Of a stretch of 64,000 bases of DNA, positions 1-9,119 are shown in pieces. Under the pieces are notes generated by a model that saw nothing but the letters and a program-made list of their open reading frames with translations, was not told the DNA's origin and ran no database searches. The stretch is from positions 8,246,001 through 8,310,000 of the forward strand of contig NC_068920.1 in assembly GCF_023091745.1 (NCBI RefSeq), in the 5' to 3' direction. This DNA comes from Budorcas taxicolor. Taxonomy: Eukaryota; Chordata; Mammalia; Artiodactyla; Bovidae. Position 1 is the stretch's first letter. Each line of letters starts with the position of its first letter. Made by a program: the position numbers and the translations under genes.

Positions 1-96
1 CTCTGAGTCTCCCCAGGGGAGTCAGGCCTCGTCTCGAGTGGGGGCATGCGCGTTCGATTCCCTCCCGAGCTGCAGCAGTAGGGTCACGCTTCCTGT

Positions 97-102
97 CACG
101 TG
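97..102. promoter_or_regulatory. Recurrent E-box (CACGTG) within the monomer
   Basis: CACGTG in the context GTCACGTGG occurs just upstream of the 13-bp array in most monomers. A second CACGTG in GCATGCACGTGC is present in the majority (for example 1680-1685), and some monomers carry a third in TGCCACGTGCC (for example 1809-1814). CACGTG is the established core site of bHLH factors such as USF, MYC/MAX and CLOCK/BMAL1. The sites are seen directly; that any protein binds them here is not shown, and they also contain a methylatable CpG. Confidence 0.4.
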
Positions 103-354
103 GATCAAGGGATCTGTGGCTTTCCCTCGAGGCTTTCCCTCGAGGCTTTCCCACGAGGTTTTCCCACAGGGCTTGCCAAGTGCCACCTTGGTGGGAGTCG
201 ATCCTCGGCGTGAAAGACGAACCAGTGAAGGGAAAAGAGGTTACTCTGGAATGGACTGAGACATCTGGGGGACTCTTGGAATGGTGGCACGACCCTGGAG
301 TTCCTCTCGCCGTTCCTGTTGAGAGGGCCTTCTCTTGAGATGAGACGGGAACGC

Positions 355-370
355 CGGGAATTCTTTCCCG
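355..370. repeat. Inverted repeat over the EcoRI site
   Basis: CGGGAA (355-360) and TTCCCG (365-370) are perfect inverse complements separated by the four bases TTCT, and the EcoRI site lies in the junction. The element is present in most monomers. It is altered where the site is lost, for example GGAAGTC at about 9255 and 10886, or the diverged stretch near 3620. A 6-bp stem with a 4-nt loop is structurally possible in single-stranded DNA or RNA; no function is claimed. Confidence 0.65.
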
Positions 371-394
371 ACGAAGCAGGGAAAGGATCCCTCA

Positions 395-409
395 CCTCGA
401 GCTACGAGG
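395..409. repeat. Conserved short palindrome CCTCG-AGCTA-CGAGG
   Basis: Five-base arms CCTCG (395-399) and CGAGG (405-409) flank a five-base loop. The element lies about 75 bp downstream of the landmark and is kept in nearly every monomer. Exceptions are the CGCGCTTCGAGG variants near 32810 and 40023, the CGCGCTACGAGG variant near 52135, and an indel copy near 62623. It may simply be a palindromic derivative of the 31-bp unit, which itself carries CTCGAG. Confidence 0.55.
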
Positions 410-1134
410 CGGAAATGGGGCTCCTCTGGATGTGGCGGGACCCTCGTGTTTCCTCTCGAGTGGAGACGGGTATGTCGGGGAACTTCTTGAGTTGCACCAA
501 GGGTGGGAAGGACCCTTTCGACGTTCCAGAGGTGATGTGTGATTAGCCCCGAGAAGCCTCTGCGGAAATGGACCTCCTCTCGCCTGTAGGGGAGAACCGG
601 CTGGATTTTCTCGAGTTGCGGCAGGTCTTCTCGAGTTACGACGGGGACCTCAGGGACCCGCTCTGGTGGCCACAGGAAGGGCCAGTCCCCATGCGAGTTG
701 CTAGGGTCCATCTAGGGGATACCACTCCAGTCTATACCGGGGCCTAAGACCTTGTGTGGAGTCGGGGCCGGAACCTGAGCATTCCTCTCCAGTGTTGACA
801 TGGATCTTGGGGTGCCTCTGAGTCTCCCCAGGGGAGTCAGGCTTCGTCCCGAGTGGGGGCATGCGGGTGCGGTTCCCTCCCGAGCTGCAGAAGTAGGGTC
901 ACGCTTCCTGTCACGTGGATCAAGGGATCTGTGGCTTTCCCTCGAGGCTTTCCCTCGAGGCTTTCCCACGACGCTATCCAACAGGGCTGTGCCAAGTGCC
1001 ACATTGGTGTGAGTCGATCCTCGGCGTGAAAGACGAGCCGGTGAAGGGAAAAGAGGTTCCTCTGGAATGGACTGAGACAACTGGGGGACTCTTGGTATGG
1101 TGGCACGACCCTGGAGTTCCTCTCGCCGTTCCTG

Positions 1135-1950
1135 TTGAGAGGGCCTCCTCTTGAGATGCGACGGGAACGCCCGGAATTCTTTCCCGACGAAGCAGAGAAA
1201 GGATCCCTCACCTCGAGCTACGAGGCGGAAACGGGTCTCCTCTGGATGTGGGCGGGACCCTCGTGTTTCCTCTCGAGTGGAGACGGGTATGTCGGGGAAC
1301 TTCTTGAGTTGCACCAAGGGTGGGAAAGACCCTTTCGACGTTCCAGAGGTGAGGTGTGATTATCCCCGAGAAGCCTCTGCGGAAATGTGCCTCCTCTCGC
1401 CTGTAGGCGAGATCCGGCTGGATTTTCTCGAGTTGCGGCAGGTCTTCTCGAGTTACGACGGGGACCTCAGGGACCCGCTCTGGTGGCCTCAGGAAGGGCC
1501 AGTCCCCATGCGAGTTGCTAGGGGCCATCTCGGGATTCCTCTCGCGTCGATGCCGGGGCCTAAGACCTTGGGTGGAGTCGGGGCCCGAAACTGAGGATTC
1601 CTCTCCAGTGTTGACATGGATCTTGGGGTGCCTCTCAGTCTCCCCAGGGGAGTCAGGCCTCGTCTCTGGTGGGGGCATGCACGTGCGCTTCCCTCCCGAG
1701 CTGCAGCAGTAGGGTCACGCTTCCTGTCCCGTGGATCAAGGGATCTGTGGCTTTCCCTCGAGGCTTTCCCTCGAGGCTTTCCCACGAGGCTTTCCCACAG
1801 GGCTGTGCCACGTGCCACCTTGGTGTGAGTCGATCCTCGGCGTGAAAGACGAGCAGGTGAAGGGAAAAGAGGTTCCTCTGGAATGGACTGAGACATCTGG
1901 GGGACTCTTGGAATGGTGGCACGACCCTGGAGTTCCTCTCGCCGTTCCTG
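1135..1950 (+). repeat. Representative full-length 816-bp monomer
   Basis: This copy is used as the reference for the internal layout; the monomer start is an arbitrary landmark. In order it holds: the EcoRI-site region, with GAATTC about 42 bp in; a BamHI site (GGATCC); the palindromic CCTCG-AGCTA-CGAGG element; a run of XhoI-type CTCGAG hexamers about 31 bp apart; the GTGTGATTA segment; a pair of CTCGAGTT motifs only 20 bp apart; the segment around TGACATGGATCTTGGGG; a GCATGCACGTGC segment; a four-unit 13-bp minisatellite at 1751-1802; and a closing segment with GGAATGGACTGAGAC. I counted 53 CpG dinucleotides in this one copy. Neighbouring monomers differ mostly by scattered substitutions. 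Confidence 0.93.
1751..1802 (+). repeat. 13-bp minisatellite within the monomer, four units
   Basis: Four consecutive 13-bp units lie here: CTTTCCCTCGAGG at 1751-1763 and 1764-1776, CTTTCCCACGAGG at 1777-1789, and CTTTCCCACAGGG at 1790-1802. The same array sits at the equivalent place in every monomer, with four units in most, three in some (for example 43008-43046) and two in others (for example 5817-5842). It is the main source of monomer length variation. The last unit consistently ends in CAGGG or a variant, so changes affect the inner units, as expected from slippage or unequal exchange within the array. Confidence 0.93.
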
Positions 1951-2087
1951 TTGAGAGGGCCTCCTCTTGAGATGCGATGGGAACGCCGGGAATTCTTTCC
2001 CGACGAAGCAGGGAAAGGATCCCTCACCTCGAGCTACGAGGCGGAAACGGGGCTCCTCTGGATGTGGGCAGGACCACCGTGTTTCCT

Positions 2088-2449
2088 CTCGAGTGGAGAC
2101 GGTTATGTCGGGGAACTTCTTGAGTTCCTCCAAGCGTGGGAAGGACCCTTTCGACGTTCCAGAGGTGAGGTGTGATTAGCCCCGAGAAGCCTCTGCGGAA
2201 ATGGGACTCATCTCGCCTGCAGGGGAGAACCGCCTGGATATTCTCGAGTTGCGGCAGGTCTTCTCGAGTTACGACGGGGACTTCAGGGACCCGCTCTGGT
2301 GGCCTCAGGAAGGGCCAGTACCCATGTGAGTTGCTAGGGGCCATCTCGGGATTCCTCTCCCGTCGATGCCGGGGCCTAAGACCTTGTGTGGAGTCGGGGC
2401 CGGAACCTGAGCATTCCTCTCCAGTGTTGACATGGATTTTGTGTGCCTC
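2088..2449 (+). repeat. 31-bp sub-repeat ladder inside the monomer
   Basis: Related hexamers start at 2088 (CTCGAG), 2119 (CTTGAG), 2150 (TTCGAC), 2181 (CCCGAG), 2212 (CTCGCC) and 2243 (CTCGAG). After one 20-bp step they continue at 2263 (CTCGAG), 2294 (CTCTGG), 2325 (TGTGAG), 2356 (TCTCCC), 2387 (TGTGGA) and 2418 (TCTCCA). All other steps are exactly 31 bp. The ladder continues through the GTCACGTGG segment to the 13-bp array in this and other copies, so most of the 816 bp derives from an ancestral 31-bp unit (816/31 is about 26). A 31-bp sub-repeat is a known feature of bovine 1.715 and related ruminant satellites; the spacing here is read directly. Confidence 0.88.
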
Positions 2450-5094
2450 TGAGTCTCCCCAGGGGAGTCAGGCCTCGTCTCGAGTGTGGGCATGCACGTG
2501 CGCTTCCCTCCCGAGCTGCAGCAGTAGGGTCACGCTTCCTGTCACGTGAATCAAGGGATCTGTGGCTTTCCCTCGAGGCTTTCCCTCGAGGCTTTCCCAC
2601 GAGGCTTTCCCACAGGGCTGTGCCAAGTGCCACCTTGGTGTGAGTCGATCCTCGGCGTGAATTATGAGCCGGTGAAGGGATAAGAGGTTCCTCTGGAATG
2701 GACTGAGACATCTGGGGGACTCTTGGAATGGTGGCACGACCCTGGAGTTCCTCTCGCCGTTCCTGTTGAGAGGGCCTCCTCTTGAGTTGGGACGGGAACG
2801 CCGGGAATTCTTTCCCGACGAAGCAGGGAAAGGATCCCTCACCTCGAGCTACGAGGCGGAAACGGGGCTCCTCTGGATGTGGGTGGGACCCTCGTGTTTC
2901 CTCTCGAGTGGAGACGGGTATGTCGGGGAACTTCTTGAGTTGTACCAAGGGTGGGAAGGACACTTTCGACGTTCCAGAGGTGAGGTGTGATTAGCCCCGA
3001 GAAGCCTCTGCGGAAATTGGCCTCATCTCGCCTACAGGGGAGAACCTCCTGGATTTTCTCGAGTTGCGGCAGGTCTTCTCGAGTTACGACGGGGACCTCA
3101 GGGACCCGCTCTGGTGGCCTCAGGAAGGGCCAGACCCCATACGAGTTGCTAGGGGCCATCTCCATATTCCTCTCCTGTCGATGCCGGGGCCTAAGACCTT
3201 GTGTGGAGTCGGGGCCGGAACTTGAGGATTCCTCTCCAGAGTAGACATGGATCTTGGGGTGCCTCTGAGTCTCCCCAGGGGAGTCAGGCCTCGTCTCGAT
3301 TGGGGGCATGCACGTGCGCTTCCCTCCCGAGCTGCAGCAGTAGGGTCACGCTTCCTGTCACGTGGATCAAGGGATCTGTGGCTTTCCCTCGAGGCTTTCC
3401 CTCGAGGCTTTCCCACGAGGCTTTCCCACCGGGCTGTGACAAGTGCCCCCTTTGTGTGAGTCGATCCTTGGAGTGAAAGACGAGCCGGTGAAGGGAAAAG
3501 AGGTTCCTCTGGAATGGACTGAGACATCTGGGGGACTCTTGGAATGGTGGCACGACCCTGGAGTTCCTCTCGTCGTTCCTGTTGAGAGGGCCTCCTCTTG
3601 AGATGGGACAGGAAGGCCGGGTACTGTTTACCGACGAAGCAGGGAAAGGATCCCTCACCTCGAGCTACGAGGCGGAAACGGGGCTCCTCTGGATGTGGGC
3701 GGGACCCTCGTGTTTCCTCTCGAGTGGAGACGGGTATGTCGGGGAACTTCTTGAGTTGCACCAAGGGTGGGAAGGACCCTTTCGACGTTCCAGAAGTGAG
3801 GTGTGATTAGCCCCGAGAAGCTTCTGCGGAAATGGGCCTCATCTCGCCTGCAGGGGAGAACCTCCTGGATATTCTCGAGTTGTGGCAGGTCTTCTCGAGT
3901 TACGACGGGGACCTCAGGGACCCGCTCTGGTGGCCTCAGGAAGGGCCAGTCCCCATGCGAGTTGCTAGGGGCCATCTCGGAATTCCTCTCCCATCGATGC
4001 CGGGGCCTAAGACCTTGTGTGGAGTCGGGGCCTGATCCTGAGCATTCCTCTCCAGTGTTGACATGGATCTTGGGGTGCCTCTGAGTCTCCCCAGGGGAGT
4101 CAGGCCTCGTCTCGAGTGGGGGCGTGCACGTGCGCTTCCCTCCTGAGCTGCAGCAGTAGGGTCACGCTTCCTGTCACGTGGATCAAGGGATCTGTGGCTT
4201 TCCCTCGAGGCTTTCCCTCGAGGCTTTCCCACGAGGCTTTCCCACAGGGCTGTGCCACGTGCCACCTTGGTGTGAGTCGATCCTCGACATGAAAGACGAA
4301 CCGTTGAAGGGAAAAGAGGTTCCTCTGGAATGGACTGAGACATCTGGGGGACTCTTGGAATGGTGGCACGACCCTGGAGTTCCTCTCGCCGTTCCTGTTG
4401 AGAGGGCCTTCTCTTGAGATGCGACAGGAACGCCGGGAATTCTTTCCCGACGAAGCAGGGAAAGGATCTGTCACCTCGAGCTACGAGGCGGAATCGGGGC
4501 TCCTCTGGATGTGGGTGGGACCCTCCTGTTTCCTCTCGAGTGGAGACGGGTATGTCGGGGAACTTCTTGAGTTGCACCAAGGGTGTGAAGGACCCTTTTC
4601 ACGTTCCAGAGGTGAGGTGTGATTAGCACCGAGAAGCCTCTGCGGAAATGGGCCTCATCTCGCCCGCAGGGGAGAACCTACTGGATATTCTCGAGTTGCG
4701 GAAGGTCTTCTCGAGTTAAGACGGGGACCTCAGGGACCCGCTCTGGTGGCCACAGGAAGGGCCAGTCCCCATGCGAGTTGCTAGGGGCCATCTCGGGATT
4801 CCTCTCCCATCGATGCCGGGGCCTAAAACCTTGTGTGGAGTCGGGGCCGGAACCTGAGGATTCCTCTCCAGTGTTGACATGGATCTTGGGGTGCCTCTCA
4901 GTCTCCCTAGGGGAGTCAAGCTTCGTCTCGAGTGGGGGCATGCGGGTGTGCTTCCATCCCAAGCTGCAGAAGTAAGGTCACGCTTCCTGTCACGTGGATC
5001 AAGGGATCTGTGGCTTTCCCTCGAGGCTTTCCCTAGAGGCTTTCCCACGTGGCTTTCCCACAGGGCTGTGCCAAGTTTCACCTTGGTGTGAGTC

Positions 5095-7558
5095 GATCCT
5101 CGGCGTGAAAGACGAGCCGGTGAAGGGAAAAGAGGTTCCTCTGGAATGGACTGAGACATCTGGGGGACTCTTGGAATGGTGGCACGACCCTGGAGTTCCT
5201 CTCGCCGTTCCTGTTGAGCGGGCCTCCTCTTGAGATGAACCGGGAACCCCGGGAATTCTTTCCGGATGAAGCAGGGAAAGGATCCCTCACCTCGAGCTAC
5301 GAGGCAGAAACGGGGCTCCTCTGGATGTGGGCGGGACCCTCGTGTTTCCTCTCGAGTGGACACGGGTATGTCGGGGAACTTCTTGAGTTGCAACAAGGGT
5401 CGGAAGGACCCTTTCGACGTTCCAGAGGTGAGGTGTGATTAGCCCCGAGAAGCCTCTGCGGAAATGGGCCTCATCTCGCCTGCAGGGGAGAACCTCCTGT
5501 ATTTTCTCGAGTTTCGAGTTACGATGGGGACCTCAGGGACCCGCTCTTGTGGCCTCAGGAAGGGCCAAACCCCATGCGAGTTGTTAGGGGCCATCTCGGG
5601 ATTTCTCTCCCGTCGATGTCGGGGCCTAAGACCTTGTGTGAAGTCGGGGCCGGAACTTGAGGATTCCTCTCCAGAGTTTACATGGATCTTGGGGTGCCTC
5701 TGAGTCTCCCCAGGGGAGTCAGGCCTCGTCTCGAGTGGGGGCATGCACGTGCGTTTCCCTCCCGTGATGCAGCAGTAGGGTCACGCTTCCTGTCACGTGG
5801 ATCAAGGGATCTGTGGCTTTCCCTTGAGGCTTTCCCGCAGGGCTGTGCCAAGTGCCACCTTGGTGTGAGTCGATCCTCAGCGTGAAAGACGAACCGGTGA
5901 AGGGAAAAGAGGTTCCTCTGGAATGGACTGAGACATCTGGGGGACTCTTGGAATGGTGGCACGACCGTGGAGTTCCTCTCGCCGTTCCTGTTGAGAGGGC
6001 CTCCTCTTGAGATGCGATGGGAACGCGGGGAATTCTTTCCCGACAAAGCAGGGAAAGGATCCCTCACCTCGAGCTACGAGGCAGAAACGTTGCTCCTCTG
6101 GATGTGGGCGGGACCCTCGTGTTTCCTCTCGAGTGGAGACGGGTATGTCGGGGAACTTCTTGAGTTGCACCAAGGGTGGGAAGGACCCTTTCGACGTTCC
6201 AGAGGTGAGGTGTGATTAGCCCCGAGAACCCTCTGCGGAAATGGGCCTCATCTCGCCTGCAGGGGAGAACCTCCTGGATGTTCTCGAGTTGCGCCAGGTC
6301 TTCTCGAGTTACGACGGGGACCTCAGGGACCCGCTCTGGTGCCCTCAGGAAGGGCCAGTCCCCATGCGAGTTGCTAGGGGCCATCTCGTGAAGCCTCTCC
6401 CATCGATGCCGGGGCCTAAGACCTTGTGTGGAGTCGGGGCCGGAACCTGAGGATTCCTCTCCAGTGTTGACATGGATCTTGGGGTGCCTCTGAGTCTCCC
6501 CAGGGGAGTCAGGCCTCGTCTCGAGTGGGGGCATGCACGTGCGCTTCCCTCCCGAGCTGCAGCAGTAGGGTCACACTTCCTGTCACGTGGATCAAGGGAT
6601 CTGTTGCTTTCTCTCGAGGCTTTCCCTCGAGGCTTTCCCACGAAGCTTTCCCAGAGGGCTGTGCCAAGTGCCACCTTGGTGTGAGTCGATCCTCGGCGTG
6701 AAAGACGAGCCGGTGAAGGGAAAAGAGGTTCCTCTGGAATGGACTGAGACATCTGGGGGACTCTTGGAATGGTGGCACGACCCTGGAGTTCCTCTCGCCG
6801 TTCCTGTTGAGCGGGCCTCCTCTTGAGATGAACCGGGAACCCCGGGAATTCTTTCCGGATGAAGCAGGGAAAGGATCCCTCACCTCGAGCTACGAGGCAG
6901 AAACGGGGCTCCTCTGGATGTGGGCGGGACCCTCGTGTTTCCTCTCGAGTGGACACGGGTATGTCGGGGAACTTCTTGAGTTGCAACAAGGGTCGGAAGG
7001 ACCCTTTCGACGTTCCAGAGGTGAGGTGTGATTAGCCCCGAGAAGCCTCTGCGGAAATGGGCCTCATCTCGCCTGCAGGGGAGAACCTCCTGTATTTTCT
7101 CGAGTTTCGAGTTACGATGGGGACCTCAGGGACCCGCTCTTGTGGCCTCAGGAAGGGCCAAACCCCATGCGAGTTGTTAGGGGCCATCTCGGGATTTCTC
7201 TCCCGTCGATGTCGGGGCCTAAGACCTTGTGTGAAGTCGGGGCCGGAACTTGAGGATTCCTCTCCAGAGTTGACATGGATCTTGGGGTGCCTCTGAGTCT
7301 CCCCAGGGGAGTCAGGCCTCGTCTCGAGTGGGGGCATGCACGTGCGTTTCCCTCCCGTGATGCAGCAGTAGGGTCACGCTTCCTGTCACGTGGATCAAGG
7401 GATCTGTGGCTTTCCCTTGAGGCTTTCCCGCAGGGCTGTGCCAAGTGCCACCTTGGTGTGAGTCGATCCTCAGCGTGAAAGACGAACCGGTGAAGGGAAA
7501 AGAGGTTCCTCTGGAATGGACTGAGACATCTGGGGGACTCTTGGAATGGTGGCACGAC
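5095..7558 (+). repeat. Dimeric higher-order repeat, 1,593-bp unit (copy 1 region)
   Basis: A long (816-bp) and a short (777-bp) monomer alternate: 5214-5990 short, 5991-6806 long, 6807-7583 short. Sequence repeats at a 1,593-bp offset from about 5095 to about 5965, matched by 6688-7558. The short monomers share distinctive features: AACCGGGAACCCC after the landmark, ACACGGGTATG, the 13-bp deletion in the CTCGAGTT pair and the two-unit 13-bp array. The register breaks at about 7558, so the second unit is incomplete. Confidence 0.85.
5817..5842 (+). repeat. 13-bp minisatellite contracted to two units
   Basis: Only two 13-bp units remain here (5817-5829 CTTTCCCTTGAGG and 5830-5842 CTTTCCCGCAGGG), 26 bp fewer than in the reference monomer. 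The same monomer also lacks 13 bp between the two CTCGAGTT motifs, read here as CTCGAGTTTCGAGTTACGA near 5506. The two losses together give the 777-bp class. This short monomer recurs at 5214-5990, 6807-7583, 21449-22225 and 23042-23818, and as a 776-bp relative at 35957-36732, so it is an inherited variant spread by amplification and not an independent loss each time. Confidence 0.9.
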
Positions 7559-9119
7559 CCTGGAGTTCCTCTCGCCGTTCCTGTTGAGAGGGCCTCCTCT
7601 TGAAATGAGACAGGAACGCCGGGAATTCTTTCCCGACGCAGCAGGGAAAGGATCTGTCACCTCGAGCTACGAGGCGGAATCGGGGCTCCTCTGGATGTGG
7701 GTGGGACCCTCCTGTTTCCTCTCGAGTGGAGACGGGTATGTCGGGGAACTTCTTGAGTTGCACCAAGGGTGTGAAAGACCCTTTCGACGTTCCTGAGGTG
7801 AGGTGTGATTAGCCCCGAGAAGCCTCTGCGGAAATGGGCCTCATCTCGCCCGCAGGGGAGAACCTCCTGGATATTCTCGAGTTGCGGCAGGTCTTCTCGA
7901 TTTACGACGGGGACCTCAGGGACCCGCTCTGGTGGCCTCAGGAAGGGCCAGTCCCCATGCGAGTTGCTAGGGGCCATCTCGGGATTCCTCTCCCGTCGAT
8001 GCCGGGGCCTAAAACCTTGTGTGGAGTCGGGGCCGGAACCTGAGGATTCCTCTCCAGTGTTGACATGGATCTTGGGGTGCCTCTCAGTCTCCCCAGGGGA
8101 GTCAGGCCTCGTCTCGAGTGGGGGCATGCACGTGCGCTTCCCTCCCGAGCTGCAGCAGTAGGGTCACGCTTCCTGTCACGTGGATCAAGGGATCTGTGGC
8201 TTTCCCTCGAGGCTTTCCCTCGAGGCTTTCCCACGAGGTTTTCCCACAGGGCTGTGCCAAGTGCCACCTTGGTGGGAGTCGATCCTCGGCGTGAAAGACG
8301 AACCGGTGAAGGGAAAAGAGGTTCCTCTGGAATGGACTGAGTCATCTGGGGGACTCTTGGAATGGTGGAACGACCCTGGAGTTCCTCTCGCCGTTCCTGT
8401 TGAGAGGGCCTCCTCTTGAGATGAGACGGGAACAACGGGAATTCTTTCCCGACGAAGCAGGGAAAGGATCCCTCATCTCGAGCTACGAGGCGGAAATGGG
8501 GCTCCTCTGGATGTGGCGGGACCCTCGTGTTTCCTCTCGAGTGGAGACGGGTATGTCGGGGAACTTCTTGAGTTGCCCCAAGGGTGGGAAGGACCCTTTC
8601 GACGTTCCAGAGGTGAGGTGTGATTAGCCCCGAGAAGCCTCTGCGGAAATGGGCCTCATCTCGCCTGCAGGGGAGAACCTCCTGGATATTCTCGAGTTGC
8701 GGCAGGTCTTCTCGAGTTACGACGGGGACCTCAGGGACCCGCTCTGGTGGCCACAGGAAGGGCCAGTCCCCATGCGAGTTGCTAGGGTCCATCTCGGGAT
8801 TCCTCTCGCGTCGATGCCGGGGCCTAAGACCTTGGGTGGAGTCGGGGCCCGAAACTGAGGATTCCTCTCCAGTGTTGACATGGATCTTGGGGTGCCTCTC
8901 AGTCTCCCCAGGGGAGTCAGGCCTCGTCTCTGGTGGGGGCATGCACGTGCGCTTCCCTCCCGAGCTGCAGCAGTAGGGTCACGCTTCCTGTCACGTGGAT
9001 CAAGGGATCTGTGGCTTTCCCTCGAGGCTTTCCCTCGAGGCTTTCCCACGAGGCTTTCCCACAGGGCTGTGCCACGTGCCACCTTGGTGTGAGTCGATCC
9101 TCGGCGTGAAAGACGAGCA
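7559..9119 (+). repeat. Mixed satellite monomers between duplicated blocks
   Basis: Two monomers (landmarks 7584 and 8400) join the first block to the dimer pair. The 7584 monomer, from the landmark onward, matches 14109-14924 at an offset of 6,525 bp. It also resembles the 4398 monomer (GGATCTGTCACCTCG, GAATCGGGGCTCC). The 8400 monomer has the one-base shortening GGATGTGGCGGGACC seen at 319, 14925 and 16554. Its distal half matches the segments with CTCTGGTGGGGG at 1670, 12013 and 17905. Nothing other than satellite is present. Confidence 0.85.

Larger units (their letters stand above)
1..7558 (+). repeat. Duplicated block, copy 1 (partner 16236-23793)
   Basis: This stretch of about nine monomers recurs 16,235 bp downstream, a distance of exactly 20 monomers. 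I noticed only three substitutions: 849 (C here, T at 17084), 4899 (C here, G at 21134) and 4912 (G here, C at 21147). Neighbouring monomers within the block are far more different from each other, so the whole block was copied as a unit. The left edge is cut by the window start. The right edge is near 7558, where CGACCCTGG here meets CGACCGTGG in the partner. It includes the 777-bp monomers at 5214 and 6807. Confidence 0.9.

Noticed and set aside
355..370. NF-kB or heat-shock element in GGGAATTCTTTCCC
   Set aside because: The half-site spacing does not fit either consensus (GGGRNNYYCC or nGAAnnTTCn); it is better described as a simple inverted repeat around the EcoRI site.
842..860. Possible CENP-B box in GCTTCGTCCCGAGTGGGGG
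   Set aside because: Against the consensus nTTCGnnnnAnnCGGGn it has TTCG but G for the central A and TGGG for CGGG. The common monomer form starts CTCG and is worse. Other candidates by eye (CTCGAGTGGAGACGGG, TTCGACGTTCCAGAGG) have the wrong spacing or more mismatches. A full motif scan would settle it.
1751..1802. CRISPR-like array suggested by regular short repeats
   Set aside because: The 13-bp units are directly abutting with no spacers and sit within mammalian-type satellite.
7938..8942. 334-codon minus-strand open reading frame (similar frames at 14463-15317, 12088-13020 and 44524-45363)
   Set aside because: It lies wholly in satellite, repeats the same segments as every other monomer in that frame, has no recognisable domain, and its ends shift with single-base differences between monomers.
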